Shown here: in pieces, positions 22,200-33,117 of the stretch
Layout: each line of letters begins with the position of its first letter
Numbering within the stretch: position 1 is the stretch's first letter
Program-made: the position numbers and the translations under genes
Assembly: GCA_027382625.1 (NCBI GenBank)
Contig: JAJKFJ010022752.1
Span: 62,001-126,000, forward strand
Direction of reading: 5' to 3'
Length of the DNA stretch: 64,000 bases
Source: Tetmemena sp. SeJ-2015
Taxonomy: Eukaryota > Ciliophora > Spirotrichea > Sporadotrichida > Oxytrichidae
The notes under the pieces: model-generated
What the model saw: the letters and a program-made list of their open reading frames with translations, nothing else
The model's database searches: none
Told to the model about the DNA's origin: nothing

Positions 22200-25100
22200 T
22201 CAATAACAAATATAGTATATATAATGCACAAATTTTAACTTTTGTTCAAAGAAATCCTTAGGGAAATGATTCTTACTTGTCATCAACTACTTGACTCTTG
22301 AGTTAGTGAGGCCACTCTTCGAACTTAATCGAGTTCTTATTCGGACGTCACTCGATTAATTCATTAGCACCTGACTGCTGCTATTCTAGCTAAAAAGACT
22401 CTCAGAGCTGGCCACTGTTTGCAATACCCTTTATTGCATAGTTTAATTTATCACTGGCTGGTTCGAATAGAGCAATAAGTAAGAATTTTAAGTATTCTAA
22501 GTTAAATTATAAAGCTGGATGCGAGGCGATTCACTTCTAATAGGTTAATCCACTCTGTAGTTACTTGGCTCACTCAGAGAATATGTATCAAGGTGAAGCT
22601 TTCGTTGCACCTCGGTGGCGGCTTATCCAAACTTGCTAGAGGTGTTCTAATTCATGAAAGTGAGTCTGAGATGATCATCGTTTTTAATCAAGCTATTCTT
22701 AGAATTCTCCTCTTTATTGTGCTACTCAGAATGATTTCTTATTTAAGGAGCTTGCTATTTTTGCGCTTGACTATTTTAAGGAGTTTGGAAAAGAGGGTTT
22801 CTCAGGGTCTTGAAATTCGGAACGATGTCTGTTCTCATATCTAGCTCATTTTGAGGTGTGAGATAGATCTCTGAGATTTAATTGAAGGTTGAACCGTCAT
22901 TGTTTTTCCTTATTGGAGTAAGATATCAAAATCAATAGTAAAATTGACAATTCAATTTTTTATGAAGTAAGCCTTTTGTCATTTTAGTGCTATTCATTAG
23001 GAATAATTTTCTCATACTCTTTCAAAACGCTTTTCCTTATCTGACCTGTTCCTTCCCCCTTGGCTTCCCCTCTCCTTATGCTAATAGCAGCATTAGATTC
23101 CCTGCTTAAGAGTCCATTTTTATGGCGACTTTAAAACTTAAATTATACTATATTTAATAAGAAGATAGACTTACTAGAGTATTCCTATCATCAAGCATTT
23201 ATTAAAATTTGAGCTCTTCCTTCAGTTATCCAATATTAAGTTGCTGTTTATTCGACCTGACTGTGTTTTGAATTCGCTCCAGTGATCTTTTAATCTCGCT
23301 ATTTTCCTCTTTAGGAATAACAGCTTGGTTAGATTGGAGAGATATCTGCGTATCATTAATCCCTTATCCAAAATCAAATCTTTTCCTAACTGCTCTTAAG
23401 GGATCCGGACTTTGTGATTCAAAAAGTAATAATTTAAGTTTTGTTTCTAAATTCCTCATAGTTAGAGTAATTTTATTAAGAAGACATGTTTTGCATGCTT
23501 AGATTACCCTAGCTTTACTGATGGTAGAACTAATTCTAATAAGTCTACTGTTGCGCTGTAAAAGTAGCTTAAAGGTAATTAGATTGGCTTTAAGAGTATT
23601 GCATTTGTGAGGAGAAAGTGGAATTTTATTAGATTGTGCTATAAGGATTTCCAATATTATTCTATTGCAACTAATGCCCTGAATAATTTTGAGCCATCTG
23701 TTTTTATAGCTTTGATTAGATATCTTAACTCTCTCTATGACTCTCTAGTGGTGCATTTTAATGCTCATCCTCATTATCCTGATGAATAGGCTAAGAACCT
23801 TTTCTCTTTGCGAATATTACAAAAATTCATAAGCATTTTAAATAAGCTGGGATTTCCCTTCTACTTAAAGTGAGGATGATTTCTCTAGGTATTCAATTAC
23901 CTCTCAAGAAAGTTTTAACTATTCTTGGCGCTTCCTGGATCCTATATCCCTCTCGAGGTTGCAGCATTTGAAGTAGTGTTAGCGCCATTGCTTCCATTTG
24001 CACTACTCGCTTTCACTGCAGAGTCCTAGTTATTTATTGCTGCTATCATTTGACTGATACCTCCACTTGAGTTCATAGCACTATTGTAATAGGTGAATAT
24101 CTCCTGCTTGCTGTTTACCAAAGGAGAGTGAGTATTCAAGATAGGCCTATGTGTATTGCTATTTCCATATAAAATTTATTTAAATTATTGTCCAGTGCTT
24201 GGTGCTTTAGCGCTAGTGGTATTTTGACTTAAGGAAGTGATAAGTATGTTCTGCTTTGAGCATATACTACTGCTGTTATTTTGCAATTAGGAATGCTATT
24301 CTTGCCTGCTAGGATATGTAGCTGGGCTATGAGTTCCTAGCTAACTTTCATTTTTAGCAGAAGAATATCTCTTGTCTTCTATAGGGGTGTTTGGAACCTT
24401 ATTCAGATATTTCAAAGTCTCTGGCTTGATCAAGTGCTTCCTGTTTGAGCCAGATTCCTCAGCACTTTAAAAAATATTTCAATTATAACTACAACAACTT
24501 TAATGCCTTGAGAAACGACTAACTCTCCCGTTTTAAACATCACTCTCTTATCTCTCTAACTTGCTGATATCTGCATTCTGTTTAGAAAGCTAAGTGATCT
24601 TGATCTAATTTTCAAATAACTTTTCTTGAAGTTAGCAAATTTACATAAAAGTCCTTTTTAAAAAAGTTTCCTCTAATTGTCAACAAGATTTTCTATAATG
24701 TTTGAAAGCTCGCCTATTTTCAAAGCAGAGTCTACATCTGACTTTGTGACTGAGTTTCTCTTCATCTCAAACGAGTGGTAAGGCCCTCCTTGGTTCGGGA
24801 AAACCTTATTCTTAGTAAATAAAAAATTTAGTGGTATGAATCCTAGAACTACTCAATTTAAGGTTTCTGAGATAAGATGATAACATAATCTTAAGGATAA
24901 AATTATTATTAGCTTTCTGTTGCTCACTAATTTGCTTTAACCCAAGGTCAAGAGATTACACTACTTGGTTAATTTAGCTTTCTTGAGACGCTAGTTTCTT
25001 CTGTTGCTGAAGTTTCTTATTTCTCAGGATCGCCTCCATATTGATGTTGGTCATTTGAAAGGGTGATACTTTCTAGCCTTGATCTGCTTAAATAGATTTT

Positions 25101-26011
25101 GACTCCGAGCTGTTATCCATTTTACGATAACTTCTCGCAAAACTCTCTTCTTAATCCTTAGAAATCTTATTAGACTCTATCAAGGTATTCTAATCTACCT
25201 TTCTCTCCTCAGATTAAATTTAGAATAATATATAAATTTAAGTGATTAGGCTTGCACCATGATGTTATTCCTTTTCTTTTGATTTATATGGTCTCGGAAA
25301 TTGAACTTTTTTTAGCTTTGTCTAAGTGATTGATCTTCGATTTGCAGATTTGGCTGCGAATTAGAATAAACACTTTCATATATATTAAATAATTAGAGGA
25401 GAAAAGCTTTTAATTCTTGAAAACTGATGTAGATTGCTTTTTATTCTAGATGTTTTTGACCTAGCTTGCACACTCTTAGGGAACTACTGCTGTTGTTAAA
25501 GCTCATCTTGGCTGTTCTGATGATTCTTCAGTCTTTAAATTTCTTCTCTGCTCTCCTCGTTTTGATTTTTCATAAATATATCTTAGAGCATTAAAAGGAA
25601 ATTCCAAATAAATATTATTTTTCTTATTATTATTATAATTATTTCATACTCTCTAATTCTTACTGTTGCTTTTAAATTACAGTTTATAGGTTTTCGATAT
25701 TTTGGTCATTGGAGTCTGACCTCTTCATAGAGGAGACTCTCTTCTCAATTATGGTTTAAACCATATTCTTATTTGAGTTGGAGAGCCGAATCTATATGTT
25801 GAATTTCTACTACTTCGTTTTCACTCTTTATTTAGAAATCGACAGCTAGGTCGAATTCTATTACCAAAATAAAGGTTAGTCATTTAAGTTTGAATTAAAT
25901 TGTATTCAAAATTTAATTACTTAATAATCTGAGATCTAAAGATCTTGAACTGAGTTGCTTTGATAGAGGGAATTTCCTGCTCTCTGTCCTCTGGTATTGC
26001 TAATTATTATA
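22200..26011 (-). CDS. Unidentified coiled-coil, Ser/Asn/Gln-rich protein
   Basis: Linked minus-strand frames run from about 26011 to TGA at 22200. The N-terminal part is a Gln-rich coiled coil (about 25450-25850, e.g. E-E-I-Q-R-L-K-N-H-Q-N). A segment with M-D-N-S-S-E-S-K starts at 25120, and if the gene begins here the upstream coils belong to a separate gene. Long Ser/Asn-rich segments cover 23800-24450 and 22200-22900, the latter about 240 codons without TGA. Frame changes near 25620, 24800, 24440 and 22950 mark IESs or introns. The stretch 22960-23790 reads better on the plus strand (see the separate entry). No domain was recognised. Confidence 0.5.
23418..23873 (+). CDS. Orphan open frame inside an opposite-strand gene
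   Basis: About 151 codons without TGA on the plus strand, ending in TGA at 23871-23873. It has protein-like composition and aromatic/hydrophobic periodicity (R-R-K-W-N-F-I-R-L-C-Y-K-D-F, L-I-R-Y-L-N-S-L-Y-D-S-L). It sits between minus-strand coding segments at 22200-22960 and 23790 upward. It could be an MDS of another, scrambled gene or a chance frame; the minus strand is also partly open here. No homology was recognised. Confidence 0.3.
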
Positions 26012-26250
26012 ACATTATTTATTGAGTTTGATACAAATTATCACAAGAAAGGAAAAAATGGATGACAGATAAATTAAAATATTATGATTTTAAGATGCAT
26101 AAGATTATAGGTAATTTTTAATTTTCTATTTGCGATATGATTTAATTTTTAAAGCAAAAATATTACTACTAATTATTGTTAGAATCTGCTATGCTATTTT
26201 CTCCTTTATGTAATTAATCAAATATAAACTTATTTTTTATTCCTTAGTTA

Positions 26251-27517
26251 TCATTCAAGTTTTTTTGAAATGTGTGTGTTGGAAAACAAGGTAAATAACT
26301 TCTGATCCTTACATAAAAATAATGGTGATGGAATTTCAATGACTATCTTTTGATTCTCTCTAGCAGTTACAGGCTCGCTATAAGAATTTGGATAGCTGTT
26401 TCTTTCCACTTTATTTGCTAGCTCATTCTCGTTGCTTTGTTTGTAAATTTATCCTTAACTCCAGTCGTTTTAATTCTGAGCGAATTTGATTTTGGACTGA
26501 GGTATAACTAACTACCTCTTCTTGAAGGTAGTATTCAGTTTGAAATTTCCTGTCTCACCTAAATTAGGGCGATCTATGCTCAGTTATTCACTAGACTCTA
26601 GACTATTTAAATGAAATAAAATTGGAAGAAAAGAGTATATTAAATTAGGCTGGGCTTGTTTTGAAACTGAGGCGTTTCATGTTGAGAATTTTAGTCAAAA
26701 ATTGGAGATTTAAAATCTTCTTGTCCCTTTTTCTTTGACTAATCAAGGATACTTTTCTTGGAGGGATTATTGTTGTTTTAACTAATGGAACGGATTTTAC
26801 TGTTAGTCTCGTTCTGAAATTTAGGAGTGGACTACACGTTTTTATTAACTAAAGAAGATTAATTTCCAAGAATCACTAGCTATTGAATTAAAAGGCTTTA
26901 TAAAATGTGTTTTTATGAATAACTTAAAATGGAATTAATTGGACTTACTTAGTTATAAATTAGACTAATATAAGCCTTCATTCAAAATGACAATATGTAA
27001 AATGTTGCTCTATATTTTCTAATTCATTCGCCTATGGCTAAACTAGATTTGCTTGCTTGATTCCATTAAATATGCTTCTCTGGCTTGAGACACTGCTATG
27101 ACCCCTTGCTGATTAATCTCCAGCCCCTCTGCTCGCATTGCTCTCACTACTTCGTTCCTTAATGATTTTGAGCACGTCCCTGGGACCTTCTTGCTGATCC
27201 AGTCCATTAAACTAAACTTAGACTGGCTTCTAGCTTTTTTAAAATTATGGCACAACCATGAGCTTTCTTTTTGCAGAGGGGGAGATTTATGGAGCTGGCG
27301 AAGCCACCTCAGTAGGAATTGATTTTGGTGTCTCAATCTTATCTAAAGTCGTCTCCATCACTCAATCCTGCTCGTATATTATGGAGAGCTTGTTTTCTTT
27401 TTCTTAGGGGTCAGAGGCTATGGAGTCCTGACGAGATTTTCGAGGGCGAGCGAAAGGCTGAGTTACAGGATTATAAAATTTTTACTAAGAGCTATTTTGA
27501 GAATAGTTATCTTCCAT
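26251..27517 (-). CDS. Unidentified Q/S-rich protein
   Basis: ATG at 27517 gives M-E-D-N-Y-S-Q-N-S-S, then an Arg/Ser segment (P-F-A-R-P-R-K-S-R-Q-D-S) resembling phosphorylation sites. The rest is Gln/Ser-rich and ends S-K-K-L-E then TGA at 26251. An in-frame TGA near 27368 is removed if a 9-nt insert flanked by GGA is deleted, leaving E-Q-E-T-T-L-D-K. More frame changes occur near 27030 and 26700. A plus-strand frame overlapping 27319-27560 is considered a shadow. No domain was recognised. Confidence 0.5.
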
Positions 27518-27698
27518 TGAAAATATAATACTCTTCAACTAAAATCAAAGGTTATGGTCTTGAAAAGGCTAACATTTTAGTAATATTAATGTTGCATAAG
27601 TGATATTTATTTAAGATTTCGAAATAATATTCATAGTTGAAGAATCACTAGATATTAAGTGAGACTATAAAAAGGTGGCCAATAAAATAAATTGTTGT

Positions 27699-29313
27699 TC
27701 AATATCTTTAGAGAAAAATATTCTTAAAATCTGTGTCCCTTTTAGATTCACCAAAAGCTTGTCTGTTTTTTAGGTTCTCATTTTCTAGTCTCTTTTCTTG
27801 GAACCTGATAAAAGAATTTTAGATCAGACTCTTATCTATGAATAAACTGCTGTGAGCTATCTTAGGTACTGCAGATAGCTGATCTAGACTTGGCTACACA
27901 ACATTCTTAACTCTCCTATTAAACTTCTACTGATATTGCATGGATTGCTCTTAGAAAGCAGCATCCCATTACTTCAACTCCGAGGATGGATCAATAGTAT
28001 GTTGAGGTTAAAATGCCAAACTTAAAAATGAGGGCTTTGAACCTCCACCACCATAGAGCTCTTTCTTGCAATCTACAGGATTGTAGTCATCTTTTGGTAT
28101 CGAATTCAGCATTCTATTGAAAGATACACACTCTCTTTTAGTTGGTTCATCAAATTATTTCTTCTTGCTTGAAGGCTTACAGGATCTTTTTCTAGAAGAA
28201 GTCATTGGCATATCATCTCCATCATCATCAAGCGCTTATTTTCTATTCCCTTTTCTCACTTATGGAAATTTAGTTTCTCCTATACTATCTCTTGCATCTC
28301 TTTGAATATCTTATCCAGTGATAGTCTTATAGAGTTTCATGAAGCTTTCTTACGGATCTTACTTTCTGGATTTAAAAGACATTCCGGCATCTTAGTTTCC
28401 AAAGTTAGCTGAGAGATTATCTTTCTCATGGTCGTACATCATTTGGGCTAACTCTTACTCGTTGAATTCTTCGATCTCTTCCTCCTCATTTTAATCAATA
28501 TTCTGTCTTAAACTCCGTCTATTACTTTGACAGCTCGACTCATCAACTGTATATAGATTCTAAGTATTGCCCCTCTTTTATCTTTGTGAGCCAGCATTCA
28601 TCATGGACTCAGTTTGAGTCCTTATTAAGTACTCGCTTTCATGATTTAGGTTGCTTGAACCCTCATCAATTATCTCCTGGTCGTTATCATCTTTCATTCT
28701 GTCTGGATCTGATTCCAGAGTATCTTAACTTGAAGTGTCTTAAGATGCCTTGGGGCTCGGTTTATAATCATCAGAGCCTGACTCATCTTCCCCTCTACCT
28801 TTTTACTTCTTATTCTTTTTCGTTTTTTATTTTCCCTACTTTGCATTTTATACAGCCTATTTTTTCTCGAACTCCTCCATCTGCTTTTCCTTCATTAGCC
28901 TTATCTTATCATTCATCTACTGAGCGTAAGTACGCTGTTACCCGCACTGAATTTTGACTTAGGCAGGGTCTAACCTAACTACAGTTGAAGATTCCTATAC
29001 CGAGAATAAGTTCATCATACTACTGCTTTCATTCTAACCCAGAGTCTATAATTGATCTTGCTTTTATTTACCAGCCTCTTGACTTTGCTATTGAGTTATT
29101 TTTTCCATGAAGGATCCAATCATAACAATGAAATCTTGCTGAAAGTGGTATGTTTCGATTCTTTTAATCAAGAAGGCGAGCAGCTATTTCTTAAGGTGGA
29201 AGATGTAATCTTCTGTAAAGGTTTATTGCAAGTCTTCCTCATCTGAGTGGAAGGATAAACTTTGAACCTCATCTTGAGCTTGACTGCTAGTTTGCCTTTA
29301 ATCAAAGAGGATT
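27699..29313 (-). CDS. Acidic Q/K-rich protein, possibly the C-terminal tail of the RTEL1-like gene
   Basis: One uninterrupted frame of about 535 codons runs (TGA-only) from about 29310 to TGA at 27699. It opens with a helical segment (D-Y-I-F-H-L-K-K-Q-L-L-A-F-L-I-K-R) and then has K/Q-rich and E/D-rich low complexity (E-E-E-E-I-E-E-F-N-E-Q-E). A basic patch S-S-R-K-R-S-C-K-P-S-S-K-K-K suits nuclear import. No start codon is obvious at its left edge, and it abuts the open frame following the helicase, so it may be one gene with it. The opening helix and a similar one near 29500 loosely recall the helical C-terminal domains of RTEL1; this is a weak inference. Confidence 0.5.
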
Positions 29314-32300
29314 TCAAGTATAATAAAAATAAGACATAGGGTAAATATACAATACTAAAAATAGTATCTTCCTGCAGATGTATACATGATTTTTAGTGGA
29401 AGAGCTCTGATCCCTTATAATCAGATATTGCTTGAATCGTTTTCTATAACTGTGATCATTCAGTAAAGCTAATTAGAGGAACTGCCTGAAAACTTTAATC
29501 AGTACATGCATCCCAAAGGCTTTCTTCATATCCTCTATCTCTGAGTATTGAAATGAGCCTCCTCTGTTTTTCGATTCAGGAGGAAAAATGTCTCTCTAAG
29601 GAAAACATTTATAATATAAGTCAATTAAATAAATTTTAAGGAAGATCGACTTGTTGGTTGTGAACTCTATACTATTGAATTAAATGATATAAGGATCGGA
29701 AAAAGAAGGATAAAGTTTGAAGAAATAGATAATTGATCCCTCAAGAGAAAGGATTAAAAAGATAGTAAGGATTACTTTTTCACTTCTAAGCTGAACCCAT
29801 ATCCGTTCTTATTCTCTTATTAGGCATTTAACTAGCACCCTTTCCAAACTATTTTTGCCAGTGCTTGCGTTTTCCTCTCCAAAGATTCTTTTTCGAGATG
29901 GTGTGCCCTTATATTACTCCTCTCTCGCTTTTCTTTTGAGCTCCTCGACTGTATCTTTGAGGTTATGATCATCATCTATATCAGGGAAATCCAATTTAAC
30001 CTATGCAAGTTGCTAGACTTTAGGGATAAAGTTTCTCTTCTTCATCTCTGCGAAGAAGTTAACATAGTTGGCAACAGCATTATTTGCGTCAGAGTAAACT
30101 CGAACGTTATCTCTAAGCCATGCAGTTATTTATCTTCTCTACTAGGATTGGTCAAAGCGCTTATCTACAAGTATAATATTTCCATAGTCCTAAATGTGTC
30201 TTATAACTCGACCTATAGCCTGATTTGTAGCTCTTGTTGCTTATTAGCAGTACCAGGACTAGCCTGTGAGACCATCGTTTTTATTCTTATCTAGGTAATG
30301 CTTCTTAAGAATGGTCTTAGGATCTAAGGTCATAGGGTAAGGAATTCCAATAATTATCACACATCGCGCCGCATCATCTGAAAAATCCAGACCTTCACTA
30401 ATCTTGCCTCTGCAAACTGCAAAGATGATAGCTCCTCTTTTGTAAACTTATTCATAAAATGCCGTGATGACAAATTTGTAGTGAGAAGAATCTCTAGGCT
30501 CTTGAAGTACTGCCTTCAGCCTTTCAAACCTTTTGATAATACCCTTTTACTCCCAATACTCGTAATGACGAGCAAGCTACTGATAGGAGGAGAAGAAAAT
30601 TAGCATTCCACCAGGGGTTACTTCAGTTATCTTTAGCAAAGTTTCTCCAAGTTCATCTAGTTGAACTTCATTCTCTCTAAACTTATGAGAGAAATTAAAC
30701 TCTACTCCGTTCACACCATTCGTTAGGATACTGATATTAGCTTGATCTTTTGAAATGACATGCTTATTTTCTATAGTTATTGGAAAGTCCATCATAAGCT
30801 CTTTTTGAAAAGAAGACATAGGATAGAGGGTACCCGAAGTTAAAATAAGCGATCTTGGACGGAGGTTGACTATCTTTTTAAATCCTAAACCTGGATTAAA
30901 GCACCAAAATCCTAATGATCTGGCACTTCTGACCCTATTTTCTTTTTCCTATTCAGAATAAGACCTCTTTTTGTCAAACTCAACTTCTTCCTAACGCATG
31001 TAAACAAAGTAGTGGTTTATTTCATCCTTCATCATACTGCAATCAGTTTCACTTGACATAGATTTAGTAGGGTCATAAATCATCTCATATAGTCTCATAA
31101 CCTTCTTGAGGGCGTCCCACCATCTTTCAAGACTCGGCCTCCCATTTTATTTTTCAGAAAGTTCACTCAGAACCTTCTCGAATATGTATCTCCAATGATT
31201 GAAATTCCTTTCAGTTAATCCTTCGAATTTCTCAGGCCCTCTATAGTCTCTTCCCTTGAATCTAGAACCTTAGAAAAACAGATTGAAGATTTCCTTTCCA
31301 TCAAATACGGCATCAGAATCCTTTATATCTTGAATCTGCTTTTTACTTGTATTTGGTCCTCTGATGTCGAAAAACTTCAGAAAATTGAGAAAGTTGGAAG
31401 TGAGCTGGATGATTTCAGTAATATTCTATACCCAAAGTCGAGTCAGGCTTTTCTAAGACTTTAGTCTTTACATCTTTATCTAAATCATGGAGTTCTCCCA
31501 AAACTGTATGCAATTGATTGACATGAATTTCAAAACTAGCTACATCTTCAGCAACTCTTTCAACGTTATGAGCCTCGTCCATGATAATGATTGAGTTTTC
31601 ATAGTCTACTTTGAAATTTTCCCTAATTTTTGGGTCAATTAAGTAGTTGTAAGGCATTAGAATCAGATCAGAGTACTTAATTCTTGACTTTTACAAATAG
31701 TAGGGACATACGATGTGCTTTGATCCCAATTTATGGAGATCCTCTACATCCTAGACGCCCCATTCGAAGCCATTTGGTGTGACTGAGTCTCCTGTGTTTT
31801 TAAAGTAAGAGCAGCAACCAGGTGAGTCTTTTCTTTGCTCTCTCACCTTTTTGCAGAGAGAATTCAAAGACATACCTTTGTGAGAATTTACCATAGGGTT
31901 GACGCAAAGCTAATCTCTACTTCCTATCAAGCAAACCTTCGGTTTGTATGCTGTATGCTTTAACTCATTCATGACTTGGGAAATTTAAGAGTGAGTCCTC
32001 GAGCAATAAATTATCTTCGGCATATCTTTCTCATCAATTTCCCCACTTTCTCGTATTTTTTTAAGCCAGGCTAGACTTGAAGTAAGCAGACATAGGGTCT
32101 TTCCAGTACCAGTTGGACTCTCAAGCAGGGCATTTTAAGCTCTTTCACATGCCTCTATCACTTTAAGCATATAGTCTTCTTGCTGTTGGTAAGGCCTGAA
32201 AGGGAAATAGATTTCGCAGTCATTAATTACCAGCTTTTCTTGATGAGTGATCTTATCCTCTCTAACTATAAATATTTGTAACCTTAAAAAGAATTATACT

Positions 32301-32754
32301 TACGATCTATGTGCTTCAGATACCTTAGTTTATTTTCCTCATCCCTCATATCGGTTTTTGCAAATTCACTATAGTAGCGACTGCTCATACCCTAGCCACC
32401 ATTTCTATTAAAGACCTAGTTATTTTGAGTGTAGGGATTTTTCTTATTAGCTAATATTCCAAATTACTAGTACCCTCCACTCCCAGTACTACCCTTACCA
32501 GTGGAACCATTTTTACCAAAGTTTCCTCCTTTTTGCATGTGGTTCTGATTTTCACTTTCTTCATCTTCCTCTCCCGAACTATGCAGCTTCAATTCATCGC
32601 CTTCCTCAGTGTCATCAATTGTGTCATCTTACTACTATTCTGCAGACTATTTGCCGCTTGCAAGTGCTCCAAATTTGAGAGGAGCAGAACCATTTTTGTT
32701 GGCTGAATTTCCTTCCTCGTCTAAGTCGTCGCTCCGATCATATTGGATGCGCAT
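29314..32754 (-). CDS. RTEL1: RTEL1-type iron-sulfur DEAH helicase
   Basis: Superfamily 2 helicase of the XPD/FANCJ/RTEL1 group, which unwinds D-loops and G-quadruplexes and protects telomeres. A Gly/Asn/Gln-rich extension ([10 protein letters not shown]) precedes [13 protein letters not shown], Walker [19 protein letters not shown], and Cys residues spaced for the 4Fe-4S cluster (D-Q-L-C-V, S-L-C-K-K, G-C-C-S, I-V-C-P-Y-Y). Then come [29 protein letters not shown] and Q-A-I-G-R-V-I-R-H. The box P-K-I-I-Y with [11 protein letters not shown] fits RTEL1 better than FANCJ. There is a GTAAGT intron near 32280 and a 16-nt IES at 31420-31435. The 3' limit is uncertain. Confidence 0.85.
31420..31435 (-). 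other. Very short IES (16 nt, pointer ACT) in RTEL1
   Basis: AGT (plus strand) occurs at 31417-31419 and 31436-31438. Deleting 16 nt plus one copy joins K-P-D-S-T to E-I-I-Q-L-T-S and corrects a +1 frame shift that otherwise ends in TGA. A 3-bp pointer can match by chance, so the exact cut could shift, but a deletion of 1 mod 3 here is required. Confidence 0.65.
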
Positions 32755-33117
32755 CCGATCTTTTAATTTTAAAATGATAACTTGGTCAAAGAGATTATCC
32801 AAAGACTGTTATTGAAAATTTTATCAGATGATAGTAAAACCAATTTTATTAAGAGTTATTCCTCAATCACTCGTTTAAAGTCAATATAATAGATAGTGTA
32901 AGCTTATTTGAACATTTAAAACAAAGTCACGCCACAATTTCAAATAATCATTCATAAAATGATCTTTTTAATTGTTGATCATTCTTTCACAGCTAGATAG
33001 TTATCATAGATGATGGGAAAAATTCTGATTCTAATAAAAATCACACCTACTATGTTCATAGTTATTAACGAACTACACTTTATACCTTGATATATTAATG
33101 TGAAGATAGACGACAAG

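Noticed and set aside
27319..27528. 69-codon plus-strand open frame
   Set aside because: The minus strand reads as a start and Arg/Ser/Gln-rich coding sequence over the same bases, continuing in frame.
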